A DNA stretch of 12,717 bases from Alphaproteobacteria bacterium CG11_big_fil_rev_8_21_14_0_20_44_7 (GTDB taxonomy: Bacteria > Pseudomonadota > Alphaproteobacteria > Rickettsiales > 21-14-0-20-44-7). This document shows, piece by piece, positions 1 through 6,035 of this stretch. The stretch is taken from assembly GCA_002787615.1 (NCBI GenBank), contig PCXJ01000024.1, positions 11,262 through 23,978 of the forward strand, written 5' to 3'. Made by a program: the position numbers and the translations under genes. Position 1 is the stretch's first letter, and the number at the start of each line of letters is the position of its first letter. The notes beneath the pieces are model-generated. The model was not told the origin of the DNA, did not search any database, and saw only the letters and a list, made by a program, of their open reading frames with translations.

Positions 1-131
1 GCACTAATGTAACCGCCATAAATTTATGGAAATCCTTAGGTTTCCAAATTGCGGGAACTATACCTGAAGGCTACCAGCACCAACAGCTTGGCAAGCTGGT
101 TGATATACATATCATGCATAAAGAGCTGTAG
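1..131 (+). CDS. GNAT-family N-acetyltransferase, C-terminal fragment
   Basis: An open frame enters at base 3 and ends at TAG 129-131, giving 42 C-terminal residues. It reads TNVTAINLWKSLGF, then a GTIPEGY segment, and finishes DIHIMHKEL. The N-x-x-A-I-x-L-W-x-x-L-G-F string is the acetyl-CoA-binding motif B region of GNAT enzymes (usually NxxAxxLYxxxGF). The 'H..LGK.VDIHIM.K.L' ending is typical of YncA/PhnO-like amine or amino-acid acetyltransferases. The substrate cannot be told from this fragment. The gene starts outside the window and converges on the small lipoprotein gene. Confidence 0.75.
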   Translation, partial: TNVTAINLWKSLGFQIAGTIPEGYQHQQLGKLVDIHIMHKEL

Positions 132-156
132 AGCTTTTAAGAGCGATTATATTGGC

Positions 157-309
157 TTAAACGGCGGCTTGCTTTGCAGGAGCACGCCTATCGCAAGGTG
201 AATCTTCCGCACCAACACATGGGCTTTTAAGCTCCGGCATATCCGTACTGCATGCAGATACAGATGCTGCTCCGAATAATATAAGCGATAATATCAATAA
301 TTTCTTCAT
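157..309 (-). CDS. Small lipoprotein, 50 aa
   Basis: The minus-strand frame runs from ATG (309-307) to TAA (159-157) and encodes 50 residues. Residues 1-19 form a classic lipoprotein signal: MKK, a hydrophobic LLILSLILFGAAS core, and the lipobox V-S-A-C with acceptor Cys20. The mature peptide would be only 31 residues, with Cys31 and Cys39 inside an 'SPCVG....SPCDRR' stretch that may form a disulphide. It would be exported by Sec, lipidated and anchored at the inner or outer membrane. No strong Shine-Dalgarno is visible upstream. Small lipoproteins of this kind include VirB7-like and entericidin-like types, but I cannot assign this one. Its 5' side is divergent from the surface-antigen gene at 430. 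Confidence 0.6.
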   Translation of the reverse strand: MKKLLILSLILFGAASVSACSTDMPELKSPCVGAEDSPCDRRAPAKQAAV

Positions 310-363
310 AGGAATAATTTAATCGCAACTAATTATAAATTCAAGAAATTTTATTTTATCGAG

Positions 364-384
364 AAAAAAAGAAGGGTTTCCTTC
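364..384 (-). terminator. Rho-independent terminator-like hairpin in lipoprotein leader
   Basis: Read on the minus strand, GAAGG (375-371 region complement), an AAAC loop and CCTTC form a 5-bp stem, extendable by A-T and G-T pairs. Seven T residues follow directly (complement of 370-364). It points left and lies about 55 nt upstream of the lipoprotein start. No minus-strand gene lies to its right, so it may be an attenuator in the leader or a stop for antisense transcripts. Confidence 0.4.
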
Positions 385-429
385 CTTCAAAACGTATCAA
401 TTGCAGCTAACTAACAAAAAGGCACAATC

Positions 430-906
430 ATGAAAACAAAAATCGCTATTACCGCGACGATATTTACGTTCTCGGCACTCGCCTCCGCCAACGCTAATGC
501 CGAGCATTATAACGATAATTCCTATTGCCGTGAATTTACGAAAAATATAGCTATCGGCGGCAGAACCGAACATGCTTATGGCACGGCATGCAGGCAACCG
601 GATGGCTCATGGCAGATTGTGAACGAAAATGAATCACACTATGATGAGCGGCGAGCAGAATCAATCACCTATGTTATTGATAACCGCCCGATATATGTAC
701 GCCCAAGATCATATAGCTACACACCCGCATTCAGCTTTGCTTACAATGATTATGACTATCGCCCACGCAAAAATTACCGCAAGAAATATTTTAAAAAGCA
801 CTCCCGACATGAGCGCGGACATAAGCACGGGTATGACAAATTTTACAATAAGCATGATGGCGGCAAATATCGCAGTAGTGGCGGGCATGTTCAGTTTAAT
901 TTTTAA
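430..906 (+). CDS. Secreted surface-antigen-like protein with basic Tyr/His/Gly-rich tail, 158 aa
   Basis: A Sec signal peptide covers residues 1-24 (MKTK, hydrophobic core, A-N-A before Glu25). Residues 32-64 hold the motif YCREF...GGRTEHAYGTACRQPDGSWQIV, with Cys33 and Cys54 as a likely disulphide pair. This motif recurs at the C-terminus of many alphaproteobacterial outer-membrane or periplasmic 'surface antigen' proteins, including relatives of the rickettsial 17-kDa antigen. Here it sits near the N-terminus, and no glycine-zipper segment is present. Residues 85-158 are low-complexity and rich in Tyr, Arg, Lys, His and Gly, ending in HVQFNF. An AAGG ribosome-binding site lies about 10 nt before ATG. 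A GC-rich hairpin overlapping the stop probably ends the transcript. Cell-envelope location is likely; the molecular role is unknown. Confidence 0.7.
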   Translation: MKTKIAITATIFTFSALASANANAEHYNDNSYCREFTKNIAIGGRTEHAYGTACRQPDGSWQIVNENESHYDERRAESITYVIDNRPIYVRPRSYSYTPAFSFAYNDYDYRPRKNYRKKYFKKHSRHERGHKHGYDKFYNKHDGGKYRSSGGHVQFNF

Positions 907-924
907 CCGCCCGCCAATTTGTTT
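879..924 (+). terminator. Hairpin terminator overlapping the stop of the surface-antigen gene
   Basis: TGGCGGGC at 879-886 and GCCCGCCA at 909-916 are perfect 8-bp inverted arms. They flank a 22-nt loop that includes the TAA stop at 904-906, and the T-rich run ATTTGTTT follows. The loop is longer than usual, but the GC-rich arms in an A+T-rich region support a role in termination. Confidence 0.5.
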
Positions 925-945
925 GATATAAGCGTGTGCCGACTC

Positions 946-973
946 TTGCAATTTTCGAAAAAGCCGCTAATTT
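946..973 (+). promoter_or_regulatory. Candidate sigma-70 promoter for tRNA-Ser
   Basis: The -35-like TTGCAA (946-951) and -10-like TAATTT (968-973) are separated by 16 bp. The predicted start lies near 980, a few bases before the mature tRNA 5' end at 989. The extended CTTG start of the -35 fits alphaproteobacterial promoters. It is based on motif matching only. Confidence 0.35.
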
Positions 974-988
974 GTGCCACTTAAACGT

Positions 989-1078
989 GGACAGGTGGCC
1001 GAGTGGCTGAAGGCGCACGCTTGGAAAGCGTGTTTACTAGCAATAGTAACGCGGGTTCGAATCCCGCTCTGTCCGCCA
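989..1078 (+). tRNA. tRNA-Ser (anticodon GGA)
   Basis: A full 90-nt cloverleaf can be drawn. Acceptor arms 989-995 and 1068-1074 pair with one G-T wobble. The anticodon stem CACGC/GCGTG (1016-1020/1028-1032) encloses loop TTGGAAA with anticodon GGA at 1023-1025. A long variable arm (about 1033-1050), typical of class II tRNA, is present. The T stem GCGGG/CCCGC encloses TTCGAAT. CCA is encoded at 1076-1078. It reads UCC and UCU serine codons. Confidence 0.97.
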
Positions 1079-1167
1079 GTGAGTTTCCTTATATATTACA
1101 ATAACTTAGAGTCCGTTTTTGATGTGCGCACACAGCGCCACTGACGGTATCCAAGCCTATTAAACTG

Positions 1168-1199
1168 CTCCGAGAGAATCCAAATTCGGAGAATTTTTG
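1168..1199 (+). terminator. Rho-independent terminator downstream of tRNA-Ser
   Basis: CTCCGA (1168-1173) and TCGGAG (1186-1191) form a 6-bp stem around a 12-nt loop, followed by AATTTTTG (1192-1199). It lies about 90 nt after the tRNA and is oriented to end the tRNA transcript. The interval 1079-1167 shows no other feature. The same hairpin read leftward lacks a good T-tract for the Fic gene. Confidence 0.55.
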
Positions 1200-1251
1200 C
1201 TCTATTTTAGATAAAACTCTCTACTGCCAAATTTCACGGAGCGCTTGGGTA

Positions 1252-2406
1252 TTAGCAACCTTCGCTTAATATATTGAGATATGCTTCATAAGAGTAGATT
1301 CGCTCTCTTTTCTTGCCAGTTGCCTCCGATACTATTCCCAGCTTCATTAAATGTTCAATGCTGGCTGTAACAGTCGGCTGCGAAATGCCCAAATCTTTTG
1401 AAGTATCGGGGATATTACATATCGCCTTAGCTTGAAGATATTCAAAAACCTTCGTGGCAGATTCTTTTGCTCTGCCAAGAGTTTGTATTTTCTCTATGTC
1501 TTTCTCAAAAATATCAAGAATTCTTGAAACACTATCTATAGTCTCATTTGCAGTTTCAATCACAGCAGTTAAGAAGAATTCTATCCAAGCTTCCCAATTC
1601 CCAACTTCTCTTACTGAGCTAAGTAATTCGTAATAGGTTTTCCTGTTTTGCTTTAAATATAAGCTTAAATACAAAATCGGTTTAGTCAGAACTTCTTCAC
1701 TGCATAATAGCAGTGTAATAAGCAATCTACCTACCCTGCCATTACCATCTAAGAATGGATGAATAGTTTCAAACTGCAAATGCGCGATTGCAGCTTTTAT
1801 CAAAGTCGGCGTTTTACCATATTCATCATGCAGGAATTTTTCTAAATTGCTCATACACTCCAGAGCTTCCTCATACGGCGGCGGAACAAATATTGCGTTA
1901 CCTGGTCTGGTACCACCAATCCAGTTTTGCGATGTTCTGAACTCTCCCGGTTGCTTATTGCTTCCTCTTGAGCCTTGTAACAATATTTTATGTATCTCTT
2001 TTATTAGCCTGCTTGATAGCGGAAGTTTTTCCATTCTCTGCAAACCATATTTAATTGCAGATACATAGTTAGAAACTTCCTCTACATCCTCTACCGGAAC
2101 TTTTGGAACTTCCTTACTTTCATATAATAGCAAATCATCAAATGAACTTTGCGTACCCTCTATCTGCGATGATAACAAAGCCTCTTTCCTGACATAAAAA
2201 TATAATATCAGATCAATATTAGGTATATTCTCAGTAACATTACTCAACTTACCTAATGTAAAATTGGCTTTATCAAGCAACGGTTGAAGTTCGGTTAAAT
2301 CCAGCGCAGGCTTAACCGGTAGCTTTGCCGGAACAAATGATTGAAACCCCTCACCTTTAAGTGAAGTTTTCACAAATTTGCCGGTTTTTCTCTTAATCTG
2401 CTTCAT
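1252..2406 (-). CDS. Fic-domain protein (probable AMPylase), class II, with C-terminal winged helix, 384 aa
   Basis: Fic enzymes usually transfer AMP from ATP to a hydroxyl side chain of a target protein. The complete catalytic motif HPFLDGNGRVGR is at residues 216-227, with catalytic His216, the D/N residues for the metal and anion hole, and Arg227. The inhibitory motif S-x-x-x-E-G is at 79-84 (Glu83), N-terminal to the Fic core, which makes this a class II self-inhibited Fic. The N-terminal 1-100 region resembles the Fic_N domain. GEFR (154-157) and the beta-hairpin 'flap' (about 162-178) precede the core. Residues 315-384 form a winged-helix DNA-binding domain with recognition segment ISQPTVTASIEHLMKLGIV. 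Length and order match the Shewanella SoFic type. AAAGGA lies 5 nt before ATG. The promoter carries repeats suggesting autoregulation. The protein target is unknown. Confidence 0.9.
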   Translation of the reverse strand: MKQIKRKTGKFVKTSLKGEGFQSFVPAKLPVKPALDLTELQPLLDKANFTLGKLSNVTENIPNIDLILYFYVRKEALLSSQIEGTQSSFDDLLLYESKEVPKVPVEDVEEVSNYVSAIKYGLQRMEKLPLSSRLIKEIHKILLQGSRGSNKQPGEFRTSQNWIGGTRPGNAIFVPPPYEEALECMSNLEKFLHDEYGKTPTLIKAAIAHLQFETIHPFLDGNGRVGRLLITLLLCSEEVLTKPILYLSLYLKQNRKTYYELLSSVREVGNWEAWIEFFLTAVIETANETIDSVSRILDIFEKDIEKIQTLGRAKESATKVFEYLQAKAICNIPDTSKDLGISQPTVTASIEHLMKLGIVSEATGKKRERIYSYEAYLNILSEGC

Positions 2407-2407
2407 G

Positions 2408-2465
2408 ATTATCCTTTAATAGCAAATAACACTATTAAACTATACACTATTATCCTTTAATAGTG
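2408..2465 (-). promoter_or_regulatory. Promoter and repeated operator of the minus-strand fic gene
   Basis: On the minus strand, TTCACT (2467-2462) and TATAGT (2444-2439) are spaced by 17 bp. Between them lies a perfect inverted repeat, arms CACTATTA (2445-2452) and TAATAGTG (2458-2465) with a 5-bp centre. The 15-bp core ATTATCCTTTAATAG occurs twice exactly, at 2408-2422 (covering the ribosome-binding site) and 2449-2463. A further half-site CACTATTA is at 2430-2437. This is the layout of a repressor operator, possibly bound by the gene's own winged helix. The regulator is inferred, not shown. Confidence 0.55.
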
Positions 2466-2520
2466 AAGCTCTTTATTAAAGGTTACAAAAAGCTTGAAAA
2501 ACACCTCAAAGCAAGCATTA

Positions 2521-2619
2521 CTAATAGTTACAAAGAAAGTGCTTAGCGCCGACAGGGAAGATTTGCCAAACTAAATCAAACAGCTCTTCTCTTGATAGTT
2601 CTATCTCTCCAGCTCTCAT
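2521..2619 (-). pseudogene. Short reading frame, possible remnant of an 'SREELxxLVW' protein, 32 aa
   Basis: A minus-strand frame runs from ATG (2619-2617) to TAG (2523-2521). Residues 8-18 read LSREELFDLVW, which resembles the N-terminal 'LTREELYELVWS' signature of a widespread family of HTH-containing uncharacterised proteins. After that the sequence diverges and stops, as expected for a truncated or decayed copy. There is no ribosome-binding site. It could equally be a chance frame. Confidence 0.25.
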
Positions 2620-2676
2620 AATATAAATTTATTTTAGAATAAGTACTGATGCAATAGAGTTTCATGTAACTTACCC

Positions 2677-2725
2677 TTGACTTTCCTCACACAATCTCAC
2701 ATAATCTCACACAGTCTAATGTGAG
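2677..2725 (+). promoter_or_regulatory. Iteron promoter of the plus-strand fic gene
   Basis: TTGACT (2677-2682) and CATAAT (2700-2705) are 17 bp apart, a strong sigma-70-type match. Three 10-bp direct repeats beginning CTCACA start at 2686, 2696 and 2706 and occupy the spacer, the -10 box and the start region. A reversed copy, TGTGAG, at 2720-2725 pairs with the third. The 10-bp period puts all copies on one face of the helix. Bound protein here would block RNA polymerase, suggesting repression, perhaps by the encoded winged helix. The predicted 5' leader is under 25 nt. Confidence 0.6.
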
Positions 2726-2730
2726 CTAAT

Positions 2731-3810
2731 ATGGAATGGGAAAAGTTTAGATTATCAACTCGATTAAGTCTTAAGCCTGAAATCATTGAAAAGGCTTATA
2801 GCATAATATCCGAAATTGATTCTGTCAAAAACAGCTGGAGGCTGACTGGCAAGCTATTGCCGCAAATCATTGAGCGCCTTACCCATTCTGTAATCATCAC
2901 TTCAACAGGTTCATCTAACCGTATTGAGGGGAATCAACTTAGCGATACAGAGGTTGAGGCTTTGTTTAAAAATCTGCGTATTAAGAAATTCAAAACTCGT
3001 GATGAGCAGGAAGTCGCAGGTTACCTTGAAATGCTGGAAGCCGTATTTGATAATTATAGTGATATTGAATTAAAAGAATCAACAGTACTGCAATTTCATA
3101 ACGATATGCTGAAGCATAGCGAAAAGGATGAAAGGCAGCGTGGTAAGTATAAATTCGGTTCAAACCGGGTGGAAGCAAAAGATCACCAAGGTAAATTGGT
3201 TGGCATTATCTTTGACCCAACACCACCACATTTAACGCCAAAAGAAATGCAGGAGCTAGTTGAGTGGTATAACTGGGCGGTAAAAACAAATTTCAAACAC
3301 CCGCTAATTCTGATTGCCAACTTTGTTTTTGAGTATCTTGCAATTCACCCTTTCCAAGATGGCAACGGCAGAACTAGCCGCTTACTTACAAACTTAATGC
3401 TGTTGCGGCAAGGTTATGAGTTTACTTCGGTTGTATCTCACGAAAGAATAATTGAGGCAAACAAGCTGGATTATTATCAAGCACTAAATAAAACTCAGCA
3501 AAGCTGGAAGAAAAAGAAAGAAGATATTTCTTCCTGGCTAATATTCTTTCTACAAGTTTTGCAAGAGCAAGCCAATCAGGCACTCAAAATACTTGAGGGT
3601 GATAATGTCGAGTATCTATTATCTGAAAAACAACTGGATTTATGGCGTTGGGCTAATCAGCTAGGCAATAGAGAGTTCAGCCGCAAAGAAGCTATTGAGG
3701 CTCTGGGATTCCCTGCCCGTACAATCGAGCAAATTATCAAGAAGCTACTGGGCATGAAGAAGCTACAAAAACTTGGCGAAGGCAGGGCAACTAGGTATAA
3801 AGTGAATTAA
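2731..3810 (+). CDS. Fic-domain protein (probable AMPylase), class II, with C-terminal winged helix, 359 aa
   Basis: The catalytic motif HPFQDGNGRTSR is intact at residues 206-217 (His206, Arg217). The N-terminal inhibitory motif S-x-x-x-E-G is at 62-67 (Glu66), within TSTGSSNRIEGNQL. Such a protein is expected to be held inactive by its own helix until displaced or oligomerised. RGKY (137-140) and the flap region (about 157-166, IIFDPTPPHL) precede the core. Residues 296-359 form a winged helix (SRKEAIEALGF, then RTIEQIIKKL) suited to DNA binding. It resembles its divergent neighbour in domain plan, but is distant in sequence, so they are not a recent duplication. The only upstream ribosome-binding candidate is a weak GTGAG. 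It may work as a toxin-like or signalling AMPylase; the target is unknown. Confidence 0.9.
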   Translation: MEWEKFRLSTRLSLKPEIIEKAYSIISEIDSVKNSWRLTGKLLPQIIERLTHSVIITSTGSSNRIEGNQLSDTEVEALFKNLRIKKFKTRDEQEVAGYLEMLEAVFDNYSDIELKESTVLQFHNDMLKHSEKDERQRGKYKFGSNRVEAKDHQGKLVGIIFDPTPPHLTPKEMQELVEWYNWAVKTNFKHPLILIANFVFEYLAIHPFQDGNGRTSRLLTNLMLLRQGYEFTSVVSHERIIEANKLDYYQALNKTQQSWKKKKEDISSWLIFFLQVLQEQANQALKILEGDNVEYLLSEKQLDLWRWANQLGNREFSRKEAIEALGFPARTIEQIIKKLLGMKKLQKLGEGRATRYKVN

Positions 3811-4117
3811 CAAATATCCATTTATATCCAATTATGTCCGTTTAATATCTAATTAAATCCAGCTTCTGATTTCCCTAGTTCTTCCCTGATATTAGTTTTA
3901 GGGAATTTGCTGTGAATACCTAAGAAATTATAACTTTCAGCCTATTCATCTTGCTTCAAAACCCATCTTTCTCTGCTATTTTAAGAAATCACCCTGTAAA
4001 TCGGCTAGTATAAGGGAAACTAAATCAGAGAGTTTTGCTGCCGGAACTACCAGCTCCGCCACAACAAAACAGCTCGCAACAGCGCCCTTTTTTGCTTTGC
4101 AGAGCTGTTAGCTAGCC
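3811..4117. other. Intergenic region with 10-bp-spaced TATCCA repeats (307 bp)
   Basis: No convincing gene is present. Immediately after the fic stop, TATCCA-like hexamers recur every 10-11 bp: 3815-3820, 3825-3830, 3835-3840 (TGTCCG), 3846-3851 (TATCTA) and 3856-3861 (AATCCA). A 7-bp inverted repeat TTCCCTA/TAGGGAA (3871-3877/3899-3905) follows, without a T-tract. A second inverted repeat near 4068-4109 is listed separately. Confidence 0.5.
4060..4109 (-). terminator. Terminator-like hairpin after the ATP-grasp gene
   Basis: Perfect 8-bp arms AACAGCTC (4068-4075) and GAGCTGTT (4102-4109) are extended by GCAA/TTGC across a single-base bulge. On the minus strand the stem is followed by TTGTTG, a moderate U-rich tail. 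It starts about 10 nt past the ATP-grasp stop. The loop is large (about 17 nt), so efficiency is uncertain. Confidence 0.4.
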
Positions 4118-5584
4118 TCACATATTTATATATTTCTCGAAATAATCAAAAACCGCTTCGTAGATTTTGTCGCCTTCCAGCCTGTCTTCTATGCCTGCAT
4201 CAATATTCGGGTTATCGTTAATTTCGATGACATAGGGCTTGCCGTCAATCTCTTTTAAATCAATACCATAAAGCCCGTTTCCGATGAGCGAGGCCACTTT
4301 CAATGCCACTTTTATCACTTTCTCCGGCACATCATTGATGGGCACACAATCACACATCCCTTCATTATTTCTTTTGGAATTATAATTAACAATCTGCCAG
4401 TGCTTTTTCGCCATATGATATTTGCAGACAAATAAAACCTTATTATCCAGCACGCAAATCCGCCAGTCATATTCGGAAAAAAGATATTCCTGCACCAAGG
4501 CAAGCTCACTTTGCTTAAATATTTCATCCAGCTTAGACTTATATTCTTCCAGATTTTTTACCTTGGAAACGCCTGTTGAGAACGCCCCGTCAGGGACTTT
4601 CAGCACTACGGGGAAGCTAAAATCTTTGGCAAGTTCCGCAGGTTTTTGCTGGCGACTAATGAAAATCGTTTTGGGAGAGGCGATGTTTTTGCTCTTCAGA
4701 ACTTCGTGTAAATATATCTTATTGCAGCAACGAATTATCGAATCTTTATCATCTATGCAGGGTATATTTTCCTTAAATGCCTTGATAGAAAAACGATAAG
4801 TATAATGATTCACATTTGTAGAAGCGCGAATAAATAAGGCATCATATTCAAGCAATGAGTTCAATTTGCTTTTATTGATTAATTCTACAAAGAAACGTTT
4901 TTTCGCCCCGATTTTTATGAATTTCTCTAATGCTTTTTTGTTGGAAGGCGGATGCTTTTCTTCCGGATCATGTAATATTGCCAGCCAATAACGCTCCTCT
5001 ATACTCTTCTTTTTGCGGAAATATGTACCTACATATTTATTCAGCGCTTCATTAAAGAAATCCATATCTTTATCTATTGAAGACAAGCTGACAGGCTCTA
5101 GCGTTTTTATTGACCATTTTCCATTTTTATTGCAAAAATTAGCCTGCATTAATGGTAAGCGGAAAAGGTCGAATAATTTACGCCCAAGCTTATCAAGAGC
5201 TTCAATATTTGAGCGCCCAAAAAAGAAGGTCACAGACAAATCTTCCGGCAGCACAGCAGACAAACCTTCTATATCGTCAATATAAGTTGCTACCTCGTTC
5301 AGCGAATCTCTGTGAAATCTTTTCCACTTCGCATGGGCAATATCATTTACGCTCGGAACGCAACGATGCCCCCTAGCTTCAGCCAGCAATGAGCAATAAT
5401 ACCCCGTGCGAAGATAGCTATAATCATTACACAGATTAATGACCTTTAGATTGCGAGTTTTGCTCACTTCTTCCGGAAGATTTCCGGAGATATAATCTTT
5501 TGAGGATATAACAGCTCTTGTTGAATCTTTCCCAAGGCTAGATTTATTATTATCAACAATAATCAGATAATTGACTTTCTTCAT
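4118..5584 (-). CDS. RLAN-domain RimK-like ATP-grasp amidoligase, 488 aa
   Basis: The N-terminal half carries the RLAN signature, with KVINLCNDYSYLRTGYYCSL followed by LAEARGHRCVPSV (residues 47-79). The C-terminal half (about 285-488) is an ATP-grasp domain of the RimK group: VVLKVPDGAFSTGV (326-339) as nucleotide-binding loop, VQEYL (364-368) as hinge, DWRICVL (374-380), GLYGIDLK (437-444), and E-x-N metal ligands at Glu454/Asn456 in VIEINDNPN. Such enzymes join an amino acid or peptide to a carboxylate via an acyl-phosphate, using ATP. Length matches the 'RimK family protein' of about 490 residues often encoded next to a GNAT/peptidase-C39 protein. Here the start codon overlaps the GNAT stop by 4 bp (ATGA), so the two are translated together. 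Substrate and product are unknown. Confidence 0.85.
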   Translation of the reverse strand: MKKVNYLIIVDNNKSSLGKDSTRAVISSKDYISGNLPEEVSKTRNLKVINLCNDYSYLRTGYYCSLLAEARGHRCVPSVNDIAHAKWKRFHRDSLNEVATYIDDIEGLSAVLPEDLSVTFFFGRSNIEALDKLGRKLFDLFRLPLMQANFCNKNGKWSIKTLEPVSLSSIDKDMDFFNEALNKYVGTYFRKKKSIEERYWLAILHDPEEKHPPSNKKALEKFIKIGAKKRFFVELINKSKLNSLLEYDALFIRASTNVNHYTYRFSIKAFKENIPCIDDKDSIIRCCNKIYLHEVLKSKNIASPKTIFISRQQKPAELAKDFSFPVVLKVPDGAFSTGVSKVKNLEEYKSKLDEIFKQSELALVQEYLFSEYDWRICVLDNKVLFVCKYHMAKKHWQIVNYNSKRNNEGMCDCVPINDVPEKVIKVALKVASLIGNGLYGIDLKEIDGKPYVIEINDNPNIDAGIEDRLEGDKIYEAVFDYFEKYINM

Positions 5585-6024
5585 ATATAATATTTTACCA
5601 TTTCAATAGCAGTTGCGCCGTCTTGATAATAATTTTCTTTCTTTCTTTTCTGCACATAACCCATAGATTCATACAGATTTTTAGCAAGATAATTATCTTC
5701 CCGTATTTCAAGTTTTATGCCTTTTTTACCAATTATTTGCTGCTCCGCACACAGCAATAGCTTTCTGGCAATTGATTCTCCTCTATATTCCGGAAGCACC
5801 GCTAAGGAATAATGCCGAGCAAGCTGATGGTTTGGGTTGCAAAAAGTAAGTATATAACCGCAGATAACAGAGTTCTTTTTCGCCACTAATATAAAATTAT
5901 GCTTGTGGTTGAGCATATATTTGATTGAACGGCGGGAAAGGATATCATGGTCAAAACAGGTCGTTTCAACCTTATAAATCCCTTCCAAATCGTCACTCAC
6001 AGCTTTAGAAATCATATTTTCCAT
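5581..6024 (-). CDS. GNAT-family N-acetyltransferase linked to the amidoligase, 147 aa
   Basis: The single GNAT domain covers the whole protein: ETTCFDHDILSRRS (20-33), HYSLAVLPEYRG (71-82) with the acetyl-CoA loop R-G-E-S-I-A-R, LEIREDN (105-111), and NLYESMGY (116-123) ending YYQDGATAIEMVK. This pattern matches the GNAT half of 'GNAT/peptidase C39' proteins that accompany RLAN ATP-grasp ligases, but no C39 peptidase domain follows. It probably acylates the same small molecule or peptide that the amidoligase makes or uses; that is inference from genetic linkage. No clear Shine-Dalgarno precedes M1; M4 (6015) preceded by GGAAAA is an alternative start. A long inverted repeat lies just upstream. 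Confidence 0.85.
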   Translation of the reverse strand: MENMISKAVSDDLEGIYKVETTCFDHDILSRRSIKYMLNHKHNFILVAKKNSVICGYILTFCNPNHQLARHYSLAVLPEYRGESIARKLLLCAEQQIIGKKGIKLEIREDNYLAKNLYESMGYVQKRKKENYYQDGATAIEMVKYYI

Positions 6025-6035
6025 TTATACGCCAT

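Larger units (their letters stand above)
2407..2730. other. Divergent Fic intergenic region (324 bp)
   Basis: This gap separates two divergent fic genes. Its left end holds the operator and promoter of the minus-strand gene and its right end holds the iteron promoter of the plus-strand gene. The middle (about 2466-2676) is A+T-rich and contains only a short 32-codon minus-strand frame that may be a gene remnant. I see no tRNA, convincing hairpin terminator or coding region of normal size in it. Confidence 0.6.

Noticed and set aside
989..1078. Attachment-site duplication of the tRNA-Ser 3' end within the window
   Set aside because: I looked for a second copy of the T-arm/acceptor sequence up to about 4117 and found only short chance matches such as TGTCCG at 3835.
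1457..1473. Sigma-54-like GG-N10-GC match inside the minus-strand fic gene
   Set aside because: It matches the consensus only partly (TGGCAG), lies within coding sequence and has no plus-strand gene to serve.
3976..4107. Open minus-strand stretch of 43 codons downstream of the ATP-grasp gene
   Set aside because: It has no start codon after the upstream in-frame stop, no ribosome-binding site, and coincides with the terminator-like inverted repeat.
4422..4799. Plus-strand frame of 125 codons opposite the ATP-grasp gene
   Set aside because: It is antisense to a well-supported enzyme whose motifs lie across it, and its protein shows no family features; the same holds for the other long antisense frames at 6579, 6932 and 8007.
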